Assembly: GCF_016650695.1 (NCBI RefSeq)
Contig: NZ_JAEKFH010000003.1
Coordinates: forward strand, 640,001 to 704,000
Length of the DNA: 64,000 bases
Origin: Pseudomonas sp. TH41
Lineage (GTDB): Bacteria > Pseudomonadota > Gammaproteobacteria > Pseudomonadales > Pseudomonadaceae
Direction: 5' to 3'
Position numbers and translations under genes: made by a program. Under the pieces are notes generated by a model. That model searched no databases. It saw only the letters and a list, made by a program, of their open reading frames with translations, and was not told the origin of the DNA. This document shows positions 36,665 to 46,092 of this stretch, one piece after another. Positions within the stretch are counted from its first letter, which is position 1. Every line of letters starts with the position of its first letter.

Positions 36665-37615
36665 TCACTTCTTGCTGGCGGGCTGCGCAGCTATCAAGGA
36701 GTCAGTAATGTCTTCTTGTGCTCTCCCTCGGCCAATCAGCCAGCGTTGAAATGCCCGACATTGTGCTTTCTGCAGAGTATTAGGGTGCCAACTCAGGTAA
36801 TACGGCGAGGGAAGAGGCATGGCTCGCTGCCAAGGAATGATCAAGCGCCCTTCGTCGATGTCACGGGCAATCATCGAAAACTGCGCCAGCACTATTCCTT
36901 GGTGATCGATGGCGGCTTGAATAGCCATGCTGGACGAAGAAAAGCTACGACGTATGACAATCGTCTGCTCGACGGTAGCGCCTTCCAGCTCAAACCATTC
37001 GGCCCATGAGGGGGGGGAGTCGAATTTCGGCCGCGAATCGATACGGATAAGTGGGTATTGGAGCAGGTCACCAGCGTGACCCACATTGCCTGGATGGCCT
37101 AAAAGCGTCGGTGAGCATGCCGGCACCACACAATCTCGGAACAGTACAACGCTATGCCCGGCATATTGGCCAGATTCGCCATAGCCGATACGAAAATCGG
37201 CGTTTTCCTCCTCTGAAGTATCCGCCAGCGTGCCATCTAGATAGATGTCGAGATCACCATCCTCATGCTGCCATTCGTAGGTGAGAGGCGCCAGCCACTT
37301 GGTCATGAGAGAAGGCAGGCCACTGACATACAAATTGTTGGGGTTTTTCGACCGCTCTACTTCAGAAACGGCGGCTCTCAACTCTTCAAATGCTATAGAA
37401 CACCGCGCATGAAAACGCTGGCCAATGGCGTTCAGCCGCAAGCGCTGTCCCTCCTTGACTGTCAAGCTCATGCCCAGCGCCTCATCAAGCAACTTCATCT
37501 GCTGACTCACGGCGCCCACAGAAATGTTCAATCGCTTTGCGGCTTGGGATACACCGCCACAGTGACCGACGGTTTCAAATATTTGGAGGGCTCGCAAGGG
37601 CGGTAAGCGACTCAT
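36665..37615 (-). CDS. LysR-family regulator, GcvA-like
   Basis: 316 aa beginning MSRLPPLRALQIFE, the N-terminus seen in GcvA/AmpR-type LysR proteins, with a helix-turn-helix at about residues 18-40 and a type-2 periplasmic-binding-like effector domain. It is divergent from the ammonia-lyase-like gene (171 nt between starts), so it is the likely regulator of that gene. The frame is open to 37699, but the start at 37615 fits the family. Effector unknown. Confidence 0.9.
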   Translation of the reverse strand: MSRLPPLRALQIFETVGHCGGVSQAAKRLNISVGAVSQQMKLLDEALGMSLTVKEGQRLRLNAIGQRFHARCSIAFEELRAAVSEVERSKNPNNLYVSGLPSLMTKWLAPLTYEWQHEDGDLDIYLDGTLADTSEEENADFRIGYGESGQYAGHSVVLFRDCVVPACSPTLLGHPGNVGHAGDLLQYPLIRIDSRPKFDSPPSWAEWFELEGATVEQTIVIRRSFSSSSMAIQAAIDHQGIVLAQFSMIARDIDEGRLIIPWQRAMPLPSPYYLSWHPNTLQKAQCRAFQRWLIGRGRAQEDITDSLIAAQPASKK

Positions 37616-37786
37616 GGCGATGCGAAGGTCTCGAAAGCATTTTAGGTTTAGAAATTCTAATAAAACTGACAGAAATTGCCATATTTTCTTCACACCCAAT
37701 TCGCTTTAGCCTTCTCCCACGCTCAATCGAGCGACGGCCTGGCCGGTCCAGCCCCCCTCAATCATTTCGTTTCTCGGGAGTTCGCA

Positions 37787-39328
37787 ATGAAAGCTCATCC
37801 TCAACAGATCACTCAGGTAGTCCTCGGCGATAGAGAGCCCTCCATCGAAGAGTTTGTCGCGGTAGCCCGTTATTCGGCCAAGGTGTCGTTTTCCGAGACC
37901 TACAAGAACCGCGTGAAAAAGTCCCGTGGCCTGGTGGAGCGTTTCCTCGATGAAAATCGCCTGGTCTATGGGGTGACCACCGGGTTCGGCGATAACGTTC
38001 GGCATGTGATTTCTGCGCAGAATGCCAAGGAACTCCAGGTCAATATCGTGCGCTCCCACGCCGTCGCCGTGGGCGAGCCGCTCAAGCGTGAGCAGGTTCG
38101 TGCGATCCAATTGATGGTTCTGATCAGCCTTGGCAAAGGTTTTTCGGGGGTGCGCCTAGAGTTGCTGGAGCTGATTGCTGCGCTGCTCAACAACGAAGTC
38201 GTGCCGTTTGCGCCTGGCGAGGGTTCGGTGGGCTATCTGGCCGTCGAGGGGCACCTGGCCTTGGTCCTGCTGGGCGAAGGCAAAGCCAGGGTCAATGGCG
38301 GCGAATGGGTGGATGGCGCCACTGCACTGGAACAGGTCGGCCTGCAACCGACGGACCTGCAGTGCAAAGAAGGCCTGGCCATGCTCAATGGCACCATGTC
38401 GGTGACCGCCATCGCCATTCTGGCCCTCTACAACGCCATGCAGACCGCCTCGCTGGCCGACGTCACCGCGGCCCTCTCCCTTGAAGCGCTGAAGGGCACG
38501 ATTCGGGCCTTCGACCCGCGTTATCACTCGATCAAGGCACACAAGGAGCAGGCGCAAACCGCCAGGGATATAAAGGCGATGCTGCATGACAGCCAACTGA
38601 TCGCCGAAAACATCGACTACCGGCTTCAGGACGCCTACAGCCTGCGCGCCATTCCCCAGGTGCATGGTGCTTCGAAAAGATTCATCGATCACGCACGGGA
38701 AAATATCGAGAACGAAATTCACTCCTCGGGCGATAACCCGATCATCTACCCGCTTGAGGACGGCGACGGCATTGCCATCTCAGGCGCCAACTTCGACGGC
38801 AGCTACATCGGCATGTCAGCGGATTCGTTGTGCGTGGCGCTGGCCAACCTGGCGAAGATTTCCGAGCGCCGTATCGACCGCATGGTCAACTCGCACTTCA
38901 GTGAAATGCCAGCCTTTCTGGTGCGCAACCCAGGCCTGAACAGCGGGTACATGATCCTTCAATACACCGCAGCTGGCCTGTATGCGGAAATGAAGGCGCT
39001 GTCATTCCCTTCCTCTGTCGACAGTTTCTCGACCTGCGCCAACCAGGAGGATCTGGTAAGCCTGGCTTATAACGCCGCCATCAAGGCCTACAAGGTTTCC
39101 GAAAAGCTGGAATCGGTGCTGGCCATTGAGTTGCTGGTGGGTTGCCAGGCCCTGGACTTCCATGACGTGCACAAGGCTTCCAGCGTCACCAAGGCGGTTT
39201 ATGACCTTGTGCGTAGCCGCGTACCGGTCGCCGACCATGACCGTGCCTTCTATTCGGACATGGTGAGTGTCACCGAACAGGTCCGTAGCGGCGAAGTACT
39301 GGCCACGGTACAGAAAATCCTGAAGTAA
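37787..39328 (+). CDS. HAL/PAL-family lyase lacking the MIO (Ala-Ser-Gly) triad
   Basis: 513-aa homologue of histidine ammonia-lyase. Conserved positions: Tyr61 in YGVTTGFG, His91 in RSHAV, Asn201 in LNGT, Tyr284 and Arg287 in QDAYSLR, Phe336. The cofactor-forming triad is absent: after GSVG (146-149) the protein reads YLAVEGHLALVLLGEG, where histidine ammonia-lyases have Ala-Ser-Gly before DLA. The fit is a clean three-residue deletion. Asn419 replaces the usual Glu in the AEQED segment. It should not release ammonia from ordinary histidine; a substrate with a better leaving group (as for ergothionase) is possible. GGGAG precedes ATG 37787. Confidence 0.85.
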   Translation: MKAHPQQITQVVLGDREPSIEEFVAVARYSAKVSFSETYKNRVKKSRGLVERFLDENRLVYGVTTGFGDNVRHVISAQNAKELQVNIVRSHAVAVGEPLKREQVRAIQLMVLISLGKGFSGVRLELLELIAALLNNEVVPFAPGEGSVGYLAVEGHLALVLLGEGKARVNGGEWVDGATALEQVGLQPTDLQCKEGLAMLNGTMSVTAIAILALYNAMQTASLADVTAALSLEALKGTIRAFDPRYHSIKAHKEQAQTARDIKAMLHDSQLIAENIDYRLQDAYSLRAIPQVHGASKRFIDHARENIENEIHSSGDNPIIYPLEDGDGIAISGANFDGSYIGMSADSLCVALANLAKISERRIDRMVNSHFSEMPAFLVRNPGLNSGYMILQYTAAGLYAEMKALSFPSSVDSFSTCANQEDLVSLAYNAAIKAYKVSEKLESVLAIELLVGCQALDFHDVHKASSVTKAVYDLVRSRVPVADHDRAFYSDMVSVTEQVRSGEVLATVQKILK

Positions 39329-39516
39329 ACAGGTGTACGCCAAGGCCATCCTTCGGCTGTTTCGTTGCATCTCGACGACTGAAGGATAGCCTTGTAGCCG
39401 AGCCTGGATCTGTATGGGTGCTGTCCAGTGCCGCGCGTCCCTCCCCCCCTCGCCACCACATGCATTCGTTCCAGTTGTTTCCCATCGCGCACCAATATCT
39501 CCCAAACTGTAACCGA

Positions 39517-39533
39517 GCGCCCCACCGTGGCGC
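39517..39533. promoter_or_regulatory. NtrC/CbrB-like upstream activator palindrome
   Basis: GCGCC-N7-GGCGC, readable on the minus strand as TGCGCCA with a partial opposite half. It lies about 130 nt before the sigma-54-like promoter, a normal distance for an enhancer-binding protein. Weak on its own, supported by position. Confidence 0.4.
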
Positions 39534-39662
39534 AATTTCATGCTCAAGTAACAGTCGTGACACCGCGACAAAAACCCTGCGAAAAAAACGTCTCCCGCCA
39601 AACCCTTGTATCAAGCGCGTTTCAGCAAGTCCCAAGCTTTGTTGGACGACGAGCCATCAAGT

Positions 39663-39678
39663 TGGCCGCTTGATTGCA
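39663..39678 (+). promoter_or_regulatory. Sigma-54 promoter-like sequence of hutU
   Basis: TGGCCGCTTGATTGCA: GG and GC elements separated by exactly 10 nt, with TTGCA at -12. Pseudomonas hutU promoters are known to depend on sigma-54 with CbrB or NtrC. The predicted start, near 39689, falls inside the HutC-like operator. Confidence 0.65.
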
Positions 39679-39682
39679 TATG

Positions 39683-39696
39683 CTTGTATGTACAAG
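39683..39696. promoter_or_regulatory. HutC operator-like palindrome
   Basis: CTTGTATGTACAAG, two perfect 6-nt half sites around TG, with ATG before and T after. It closely matches the enterobacterial hut operator with its CTTGT...ACAAG arms. HutC is the urocanate-responsive GntR-type repressor. No hutC gene is in the window. Confidence 0.75.
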
Positions 39697-39830
39697 TAAA
39701 CGTGTGTGCACATGAGTTGTCGGGAAAATTGGCGCACAGAACCTGTTTCCGCTTGTGACGGGCCTTCCCGTACACGCTCCCTCGCCCACTGCCCGGGCTG
39801 GTTTGGATTGATCGCAGAGGAGTCTTTTTG

Positions 39831-41510
39831 GTGACTGACATTAAACCTACTAAGTTTCGTGACGTTGAAATCCGCGCTGCCCGCGGTAACAAGCTGACCG
39901 CCAAGAGCTGGCTGACTGAAGCGCCGCTGCGCATGTTGATGAACAACCTCGACCCGGAAGTCGCCGAGAACCCTAAAGAACTGGTGGTTTACGGTGGTAT
40001 CGGTCGTGCGGCACGTAACTGGGAATGCTACGACAAGATCGTCGAAAGCCTGACCAACCTGAACGACGACGAGACCCTGCTGGTGCAATCCGGCAAGCCG
40101 GTCGGCGTGTTCAAGACCCACAGCAACGCACCACGCGTTCTGATCGCCAACTCCAACCTGGTACCGCACTGGGCGAGCTGGGAACACTTCAACGAACTGG
40201 ACGCCAAAGGCCTGGCCATGTACGGCCAGATGACTGCCGGCAGCTGGATCTACATCGGCAGCCAGGGCATCGTCCAGGGCACCTACGAAACGTTCGTCGA
40301 AGCCGGTCGCCAGCACTACAACGATGACCTGACCGGTCGTTGGGTCCTGACCGCAGGTCTGGGTGGCATGGGCGGCGCTCAGCCTCTGGCCGCGACCCTG
40401 GCCGGCGCGTGCTCGCTGAACATCGAATGCCAGCAGGTCAGCATCGATTTCCGCCTGAACAGCCGTTATGTCGATGAGCAAGCCACCGACCTCGACGACG
40501 CGCTGGCCCGTATCGCCAAATACACCAAGGAAGGCAAAGCGATTTCCATCGCTCTGCTGGGTAACGCGGCTGAAATTCTGCCGGAACTGGTCAAGCGCGG
40601 CGTGCGCCCGGACATGGTCACCGACCAGACCAGCGCCCACGACCCGCTGAACGGTTACCTGCCGGCTGGCTGGACTTGGGAAGAGTACCGCGCTCGCGCC
40701 AAGACCGAGCCGGCTGCCGTGGTCAAAGCCGCCAAGCAATCGATGGCCGTGCACGTTAAAGCGATGCTCGACTTCCAGAAAATGGGCATTCCGACGTTCG
40801 ACTACGGTAACAACATCCGTCAGATGGCCCAGGAAGAAGGCGTGGAAAACGCATTCGACTTCCCAGGCTTCGTACCGGCTTACATCCGTCCACTGTTCTG
40901 CCGTGGCATCGGCCCGTTCCGTTGGGCTGCACTGTCGGGCAACGCTGAAGACATCTACAAAACCGACGCCAAGGTCAAAGAACTGATCCCGGACGACGCC
41001 CATCTGCACAACTGGCTGGACATGGCGCGCGAGCGCATCAGCTTCCAGGGTCTGCCGGCCCGTATCTGCTGGGTTGGCCTGGGTCTGCGCGCCAAGCTGG
41101 GTCTGGCGTTCAACGAAATGGTGCGCAGCGGTGAGCTGTCCGCGCCCATCGTGATCGGTCGTGATCACCTGGACTCCGGTTCCGTGGCCAGCCCGAACCG
41201 CGAAACCGAGTCGATGCAAGACGGTTCCGATGCTGTGTCCGACTGGCCACTGCTCAACGCTCTGCTCAACACCGCGAGCGGCGCGACCTGGGTTTCCCTG
41301 CACCACGGCGGCGGCGTCGGCATGGGCTTCTCCCAGCATTCGGGCATGGTGATTGTCTGCGACGGTACTGACGAAGCGGCCGAGCGTATCGCTCGCGTAC
41401 TGCACAACGACCCGGCTACCGGTGTCATGCGTCACGCCGATGCGGGTTACCAGATCGCGATCGATTGCGCCAACGAGCAGGGCCTGAACCTGCCGATGAT
41501 CACCGGTTGA
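39831..41510 (+). CDS. hutU: Urocanate hydratase
   Basis: Converts urocanate to imidazolonepropionate with tightly bound NAD+. 559 aa with the dinucleotide loop [11 protein letters not shown] (about residues 175-185) and the catalytic Cys413 in RICWVG. The sequence looks like a standard, strongly expressed Pseudomonas urocanase. The start is GTG 39831 with GAGGAG 8 nt upstream; TTG 39828 is also open. Unlike in hut operons, no hutH with the normal triad, hutI or hutG follows. A thiourocanate-hydrating relative cannot be excluded by eye. Confidence 0.93.
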   Translation: MTDIKPTKFRDVEIRAARGNKLTAKSWLTEAPLRMLMNNLDPEVAENPKELVVYGGIGRAARNWECYDKIVESLTNLNDDETLLVQSGKPVGVFKTHSNAPRVLIANSNLVPHWASWEHFNELDAKGLAMYGQMTAGSWIYIGSQGIVQGTYETFVEAGRQHYNDDLTGRWVLTAGLGGMGGAQPLAATLAGACSLNIECQQVSIDFRLNSRYVDEQATDLDDALARIAKYTKEGKAISIALLGNAAEILPELVKRGVRPDMVTDQTSAHDPLNGYLPAGWTWEEYRARAKTEPAAVVKAAKQSMAVHVKAMLDFQKMGIPTFDYGNNIRQMAQEEGVENAFDFPGFVPAYIRPLFCRGIGPFRWAALSGNAEDIYKTDAKVKELIPDDAHLHNWLDMARERISFQGLPARICWVGLGLRAKLGLAFNEMVRSGELSAPIVIGRDHLDSGSVASPNRETESMQDGSDAVSDWPLLNALLNTASGATWVSLHHGGGVGMGFSQHSGMVIVCDGTDEAAERIARVLHNDPATGVMRHADAGYQIAIDCANEQGLNLPMITG

Positions 41511-41613
41511 TCTGTCGGTCAGGGGCACATGGAGATGGGGAAGCTGTCCAGGCTGAAACCATTATGGGTGCGAATTAACCGGCTTAACTGACGGTTGGCT
41601 TTTATGGTTTTGT

Positions 41614-41645
41614 CTTATCCGTACAAGAACTATTGTGCGGACAAG
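41614..41645. promoter_or_regulatory. Tandem HutC-like operators before the ABC importer
   Basis: CTTATCCGTACAAG (41614-41627) matches the hutU operator in 11 of 14 positions, and ATTGTGCGGACAAG (41632-41645) in 10 of 14. Centres are 18 nt apart. They lie 67-98 nt before the binding-protein start, suggesting urocanate-linked induction of uptake. Confidence 0.55.
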
Positions 41646-41711
41646 CATTAGAGATTCGGCCTGAGCCGGATCAGTTCGCAACACTCCATTGATTAGGCAG
41701 GAAGTATCAAG

Positions 41712-42569
41712 ATGTCGAAGAAATCAAGCTGGTTGGGTTCTGTAGCGCTCAGTGCAATGGTTCTGGCCTGTGCTCCGGCACTGCAGGCCAAAGAGTGGAC
41801 CTCGGTGAATATTGCAACAGAGGGCGCCTATGAGCCCTGGAACCTGACGCTCCCGGGTGGAAAAATCGGCGGATTCGAACCGGAGCTGATGGATGTCATC
41901 TGTCCGCGCATGAAGCTCAAGTGCAACATCGTCGTACAGAACTGGGACGGGATGATCGCCAGCCTCAATGCTGGTAAATTCGACGTGCTGATGGACGCCA
42001 TTGTCATCAACGAAGAACGCCAGAAGGTCATGGCCTTCTCGGTACCTTACGCCCAGACACCGGCCAGTTTTGTCGCGCTCAAAGCCGATTTGTTGCCGGG
42101 CAAAACCGGTGCCGACGCCGCCATCACGCTGGGTAACGATGCCAAGGAAGTACGCGCCGGCGTTGAAGAGCTGCGCAAGGCACTCAAGGGCAAAACCATT
42201 GGTATCGCCTCGGGCACGATTTACACGTCCTTCATTGATCAGAACTTCAAGGATGTGGCGACCATTCGTGAGTACGGCAGCTCGGCCGAAGCCATTCTCG
42301 ATCTGCTTGCCGGCCGTATCGACGTATCGTTCGATGACGTGACCTTTTTCAACTCGGTCATGGACAAGCCTGAGAACAAACCGCTGGTCTTTACCGGGCC
42401 GGTCATCAAAGGCCCGATCTGGGGTGAAGGCGAAGCGCTGGGCTTCCGTCAGAAAGACCCTGAGCTGAAAGCCAAGTTCGACGCAGCCCTCAAGGAAGCC
42501 ATGGCTGACGGTACGATCAAGACACTGAGCGAGAAGTGGTTCAAGGCAGACCTTACCCCTAAGCAATGA
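41712..42569 (+). CDS. Amino-acid/opine-type ABC transporter, solute-binding protein
   Basis: 285-aa periplasmic family-3 binding protein. Signal peptide with cleavage near ALQAKE (about residue 26), then the NIATEGAYEPWN ligand-loop motif also seen in HisJ, OccT and NocT proteins, and SFDDVTFFNS in the second lobe. GGAAG lies 7 nt before the ATG. It heads a four-gene importer (binding protein, two permeases, ATPase). Ligand unknown; a basic amino acid, opine or histidine derivative is expected from the family. Confidence 0.9.
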   Translation: MSKKSSWLGSVALSAMVLACAPALQAKEWTSVNIATEGAYEPWNLTLPGGKIGGFEPELMDVICPRMKLKCNIVVQNWDGMIASLNAGKFDVLMDAIVINEERQKVMAFSVPYAQTPASFVALKADLLPGKTGADAAITLGNDAKEVRAGVEELRKALKGKTIGIASGTIYTSFIDQNFKDVATIREYGSSAEAILDLLAGRIDVSFDDVTFFNSVMDKPENKPLVFTGPVIKGPIWGEGEALGFRQKDPELKAKFDAALKEAMADGTIKTLSEKWFKADLTPKQ

Positions 42570-42636
42570 TTCTGAATGGCCCGGCACCGTAAAGGTTGCA
42601 GGGCCTGCTTAAACCTTTTCATAAGTGGGACCCTCT

Positions 42637-43353
42637 ATGAACCTCTTGCAGCTACTCAGTTTCGGTGACTCAGGCTGGGGAATGGCGCTGCTCAAGGCAG
42701 CGGGCATGACCGTGATATTGACCCTGGCAGCCCTGCTGGTGGGGGCGGTATTTGGCAGCCTGGTCGCTGCTGCCAAGCTATCCCGCCAGCGCAGTTTGCG
42801 CTGGCTGGGAGATCTTTACTCGATACTGTTCAGGGGGATCCCCGAGTTGCTGGTGATCTACCTGTTCTACTTTGGTGGAGCCAGTGTGGTAACAGCGGTT
42901 GGCCACTGGTTCGGCGGTGAAGGCTATATCGACGTGCCGCCTTTTCTGGTCGGGGCGTTGGCAGTCGGGCTGATTTCCGGCTCCTATCAGGCTGAAGTCT
43001 ACCGTGGCGCTTTTCTCGCGGTGTCCAAAGGCGAACTTGAAGCCGGGCTGGCCATCGGCATGACCCGTGCGATGCGCTTCAAACGGATTCTGGTCCCCCA
43101 GGTGCTGCGATTCGCGCTGCCCGGACTGGGCAATGTCTGGCAAATGAGCCTGAAAGACTCTGCGCTGATTTCAGTCATCGGTTTGGTGGAATTGATGCGT
43201 GCCAGTCAGGTCGCGGCCGGATCCACTCGTCAATATTTCACGTTCTACATCATCGGGGGCGCTGTGTACCTCATTCTCACTGGCCTGTCCGGTCGGCTTT
43301 TCCATATGGCTGAAGCTCGCGTGCGCCGTACGCGCCAGCGCAGCCCAGTCTAG
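42637..43353 (+). CDS. ABC importer permease 1 (HisQ/OccQ-like)
   Basis: 238 aa with five membrane helices and the EAA loop EAGLAIGMTRAMRFKRILVPQ. Start MNLLQ at 42637 with GGGA 7 nt upstream; a GTG 12 nt earlier is less well placed. It pairs with the next gene to form the membrane channel. Confidence 0.92.
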   Translation: MNLLQLLSFGDSGWGMALLKAAGMTVILTLAALLVGAVFGSLVAAAKLSRQRSLRWLGDLYSILFRGIPELLVIYLFYFGGASVVTAVGHWFGGEGYIDVPPFLVGALAVGLISGSYQAEVYRGAFLAVSKGELEAGLAIGMTRAMRFKRILVPQVLRFALPGLGNVWQMSLKDSALISVIGLVELMRASQVAAGSTRQYFTFYIIGGAVYLILTGLSGRLFHMAEARVRRTRQRSPV

Positions 43354-43374
43354 TTCGAGTCGGGAGCGACACTT

Positions 43375-44112
43375 ATGATCGATTTTCCGTTCCTCGCGGA
43401 CACCATGCTCAAGCTTCTGGCCGCACTGCCCACCACGCTGACGCTGTTTTTCAGCTCATTGGTGATCGGCCTGACCCTGTCTGTCGGCATTGTCAGCCTG
43501 CGGGTCAGCCGCTGGTGGTTTTTCAGCTACCCAGCGCGGTTCTACATCATGTTGTTTCGCGGTACGCCGCTGCTGATTCAAATGTTCCTGATTTACTACG
43601 GATTGGGCCAGTTCCCTGCCATTCGCGATAGCTTCCTCTGGGTACTGCTCCGGTCGCCCTATGGTTGCGCGGTGGTTTCACTGGCCTTGTGTACCGCCGG
43701 TTACACCGCCGAAATCATTCGCGGTGGACTGCTCAGCGTGCCACAGGGGCAGATCGAAGCGGGCAAGGCCGTCGGCATGTCGCCGTGGGAATTGCTGCGC
43801 CGGATCATTGCGCCGATCACCCTGCGACAGGCCCTGCCGGCCTACTCCACCGAAGCCATTTTGCTGGTCAAGTCCACGGCCCTGGCCAGCCTGGTGACTG
43901 TCTGGGACGTCACTGGCGTCGCGCAACAAATCATCCAGCGCACCTATCGCACGATGGAAGTGTTTATTTGCGCAGCCTTGATCTATCTGGTGCTGAATTT
44001 CCTGGTCGTCCGTGCCGTCGCCTGGCTCGAGTATCGCCTCTCGCCGCACTTGCGTGAGCGACCAGTCGACGCCATCAAAAAAGCCAGCCCTTCGCTGCCT
44101 ACCCATTCCTGA
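43375..44112 (+). CDS. ABC importer permease 2 (HisM/OccM-like)
   Basis: 245 aa with five or so membrane helices, an MLFRGTPLLIQMFLIYYG segment and the EAA loop EAGKAVGMSPWELLRRIIAP. It is 21 nt after permease 1 and 18 nt before the ATPase. Confidence 0.92.
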   Translation: MIDFPFLADTMLKLLAALPTTLTLFFSSLVIGLTLSVGIVSLRVSRWWFFSYPARFYIMLFRGTPLLIQMFLIYYGLGQFPAIRDSFLWVLLRSPYGCAVVSLALCTAGYTAEIIRGGLLSVPQGQIEAGKAVGMSPWELLRRIIAPITLRQALPAYSTEAILLVKSTALASLVTVWDVTGVAQQIIQRTYRTMEVFICAALIYLVLNFLVVRAVAWLEYRLSPHLRERPVDAIKKASPSLPTHS

Positions 44113-44130
44113 TTTGATACGGAGCATGCC

Positions 44131-44922
44131 ATGAGCACTCAGCCCGCTTCAGCCTTGTCGGTAACTAACATCCAGAAGTCCTTCGGCACCGCCCATGTCC
44201 TCAAGGGCATTTCCCTGGAAGCCCACAAGGGCGACGTGATCTCGATCCTCGGTGCCAGTGGATCCGGTAAAAGTACCTTCCTGCGTTGCATCAACCTTCT
44301 GGAAACGCCCGATCAAGGCATCATTAGCGTCAATGGTGAAGTGATCGAAATGAAGCAGCATGCCGACGGCCGCCAGACACCGAGCAACAGCCGCCAGGTC
44401 GAGCGCATGCGCAGCTGCCTGGGTATGGTGTTCCAGAGCTTCAACCTCTGGTCGCACATGACGGTGCTGCAAAACGTCATCGAAGGCCCGATGCGGGTTC
44501 TCAAACGTTCCCGTGCCGAATGCATTGAGGAAGCAGAAGCCCTGCTGCACAAGGTAGGCCTGTACGATCGCCGCGACTATTACCCAGCGCACTTGTCCGG
44601 TGGCCAGCAGCAACGCGTAGCGATAGCCCGCGCACTGGCGATGAATCCACAAGTCATGTTGTTCGACGAACCGACCTCGGCACTTGACCCTGAACTCGTT
44701 GGAGAGGTTTTGCGCGTAATGCGCTCTTTGGCTGAAGAAGGCCGCACCATGCTTGTGGTCACGCACGAGATGGGCTTTGCCCGGCACGTGTCAAATCGGG
44801 TGGTGTTCATGCATGGCGGCCTGATCGATGTGCAGGGTACGCCAGCAGAACTATTCGAAGGTTTGCCCAGCGAACGCTTTCGGCAATTCGTCTCCAGCCA
44901 TAATGAGAGAAGTACCGAATAA
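44131..44922 (+). CDS. ABC importer ATPase (HisP/OccP-like)
   Basis: 263 aa with Walker [11 protein letters not shown]-loop [12 protein letters not shown], signature [15 protein letters not shown], Walker [14 protein letters not shown] and switch His in [21 protein letters not shown] is characteristic of the histidine/octopine subgroup. Last gene of the importer operon. Confidence 0.94.
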   Translation: MSTQPASALSVTNIQKSFGTAHVLKGISLEAHKGDVISILGASGSGKSTFLRCINLLETPDQGIISVNGEVIEMKQHADGRQTPSNSRQVERMRSCLGMVFQSFNLWSHMTVLQNVIEGPMRVLKRSRAECIEEAEALLHKVGLYDRRDYYPAHLSGGQQQRVAIARALAMNPQVMLFDEPTSALDPELVGEVLRVMRSLAEEGRTMLVVTHEMGFARHVSNRVVFMHGGLIDVQGTPAELFEGLPSERFRQFVSSHNERSTE

Positions 44923-44931
44923 ACATCGCCA

Positions 44932-44957
44932 AGGCTGCGCGCCTAGGCGCGCAGCCT
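44932..44957. terminator. Perfect palindrome after the importer operon
   Basis: A 26-nt exact palindrome centred on CCTAGG (AGGCTGCGCGCC and its complement), 10 nt after the ATPase stop. There is no T-run, so it is either a transcript-end stabiliser or a protein site. Confidence 0.55.
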
Positions 44958-45071
44958 GCCAGTCCGCTTCAGGCTGGGTGAGAAGCGAAAGAGCACAACC
45001 GGCAAAAGCAACTCACTTACTCATACTTTCCAATGAAGCGATCACGTTGGATTTCGCGGATACATCCGCTT

Positions 45072-45986
45072 CTACAGGTCCGCCTCAACTTTCGAAAGCT
45101 GCAACAACCCAATCAGCCTCTGCACATCCACCCGCCCCCGCTTGGCCGCAGGCACAAACGCGCAATAAGCATGCCCCAGCTTCAGTGACGCAGTAGAAAG
45201 CGCAATCAAACGCCCCGCCTCCAAATCCCGCTGCGCAATTACCTTCTGCCCCAAGGCAATCCCCATCCCCAGCTTGGCAAGGGTCACCGACAGGCTCGAC
45301 AACCCCGAGCGGCGGCCATGTGCGGGGTCCGGCGAATAGCCTCCTACTTCGCTGGTGAACCAATCACTCCACGTAGGATGCGACGCATAGTGGGGCCCCC
45401 ACTGGGTATGGATAAACAAACTTTCGTGAATCTGTGTGAGATCGAAGTCCTTGTTACCGTGCCGATACCAAAGCTCCGGCGCGCAAACCGGCAGCACTTC
45501 GTCATGGAACAAGGGGATGGCCTCAAACGAGGGGTAATGATAATCCCCATAGCTGACGCGAAGATCCACGTCATGCCGGGCGAGGTCGACCGGGTCATCT
45601 TCCACGCGAACATCCACCGACAGTTGTGGGTAGATCTCCAGCAGCTCTGACAACTTCGGGGCCAGCCAGCATTCGGCCAGGGAAAACGGCACGCTGACAA
45701 TAAGTCGTGTGCGCATTTCACCTTCGAGTATGCGCACGGTCATCGCGGCAATGTCACCCAGCGCCCGAGAGGTTTGCGGATAGATCGCCAGGCCAGCGTC
45801 AGTGAGGGCCAGGCGGTTGCCGTTGCGTACGAAGAGTTTCTTGCCGAAGTAGTCTTCCAGATGGCGAATCTGCTGGCTGACGGCCGCCGATGACACGCCC
45901 AGTTCTGCCCCCGCCAGCACAAAGCTGCCCAGCCGTGCGGCGACTTCGAAGGTCCGAACAGCATTGAGGGGTGGTAACCGTTGCAT
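45072..45986 (-). CDS. LysR-family regulator, GcvA-like
   Basis: 304 aa beginning MQRLPPLNAVRTFEVAARLGS, with helix-turn-helix SSAAVSQQIRHLED and the GcvA-type effector domain. It is a paralogue of the regulator at 36665. It is convergent with the importer and divergent from the oxygenase gene at 46093 (106 nt between starts), which it probably controls. Confidence 0.92.
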   Translation of the reverse strand: MQRLPPLNAVRTFEVAARLGSFVLAGAELGVSSAAVSQQIRHLEDYFGKKLFVRNGNRLALTDAGLAIYPQTSRALGDIAAMTVRILEGEMRTRLIVSVPFSLAECWLAPKLSELLEIYPQLSVDVRVEDDPVDLARHDVDLRVSYGDYHYPSFEAIPLFHDEVLPVCAPELWYRHGNKDFDLTQIHESLFIHTQWGPHYASHPTWSDWFTSEVGGYSPDPAHGRRSGLSSLSVTLAKLGMGIALGQKVIAQRDLEAGRLIALSTASLKLGHAYCAFVPAAKRGRVDVQRLIGLLQLSKVEADL

Positions 45987-46092
45987 GAACGCGTCTCCCA
46001 TAAGTTTTACTAGGGGGATCCTAACAATTTGTGCCGTTGTTGCGAAGATTTTCATGGGGTACGTTGGAGCCATCTACAACGAGAGGGTCATC

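Larger units (their letters stand above)
39329..39830 (+). other. 500-nt regulatory region upstream of hutU
   Basis: No gene seen. It holds an NtrC/CbrB-like palindrome, a sigma-54 promoter-like sequence and a HutC operator-like palindrome, listed separately. The first 150 nt contain a possible hairpin after the lyase gene (CCAAGGCCATCCTTCGG / CTGAAGGATAGCCTTG). Confidence 0.7.

Noticed and set aside
37787..39328. Naming the lyase hutH
   Set aside because: The cofactor triad is absent, so ordinary histidine ammonia-lyase activity cannot be assumed.
39657..41528. Long open frame antisense to hutU
   Set aside because: A codon-bias shadow of a strongly expressed gene; hutU has conserved motifs and control sites.
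41511..41711. Sigma-54 promoter before the ABC importer
   Set aside because: TTGGC-type pieces occur (e.g. near 41595) but none has GG-N10-GC spacing.
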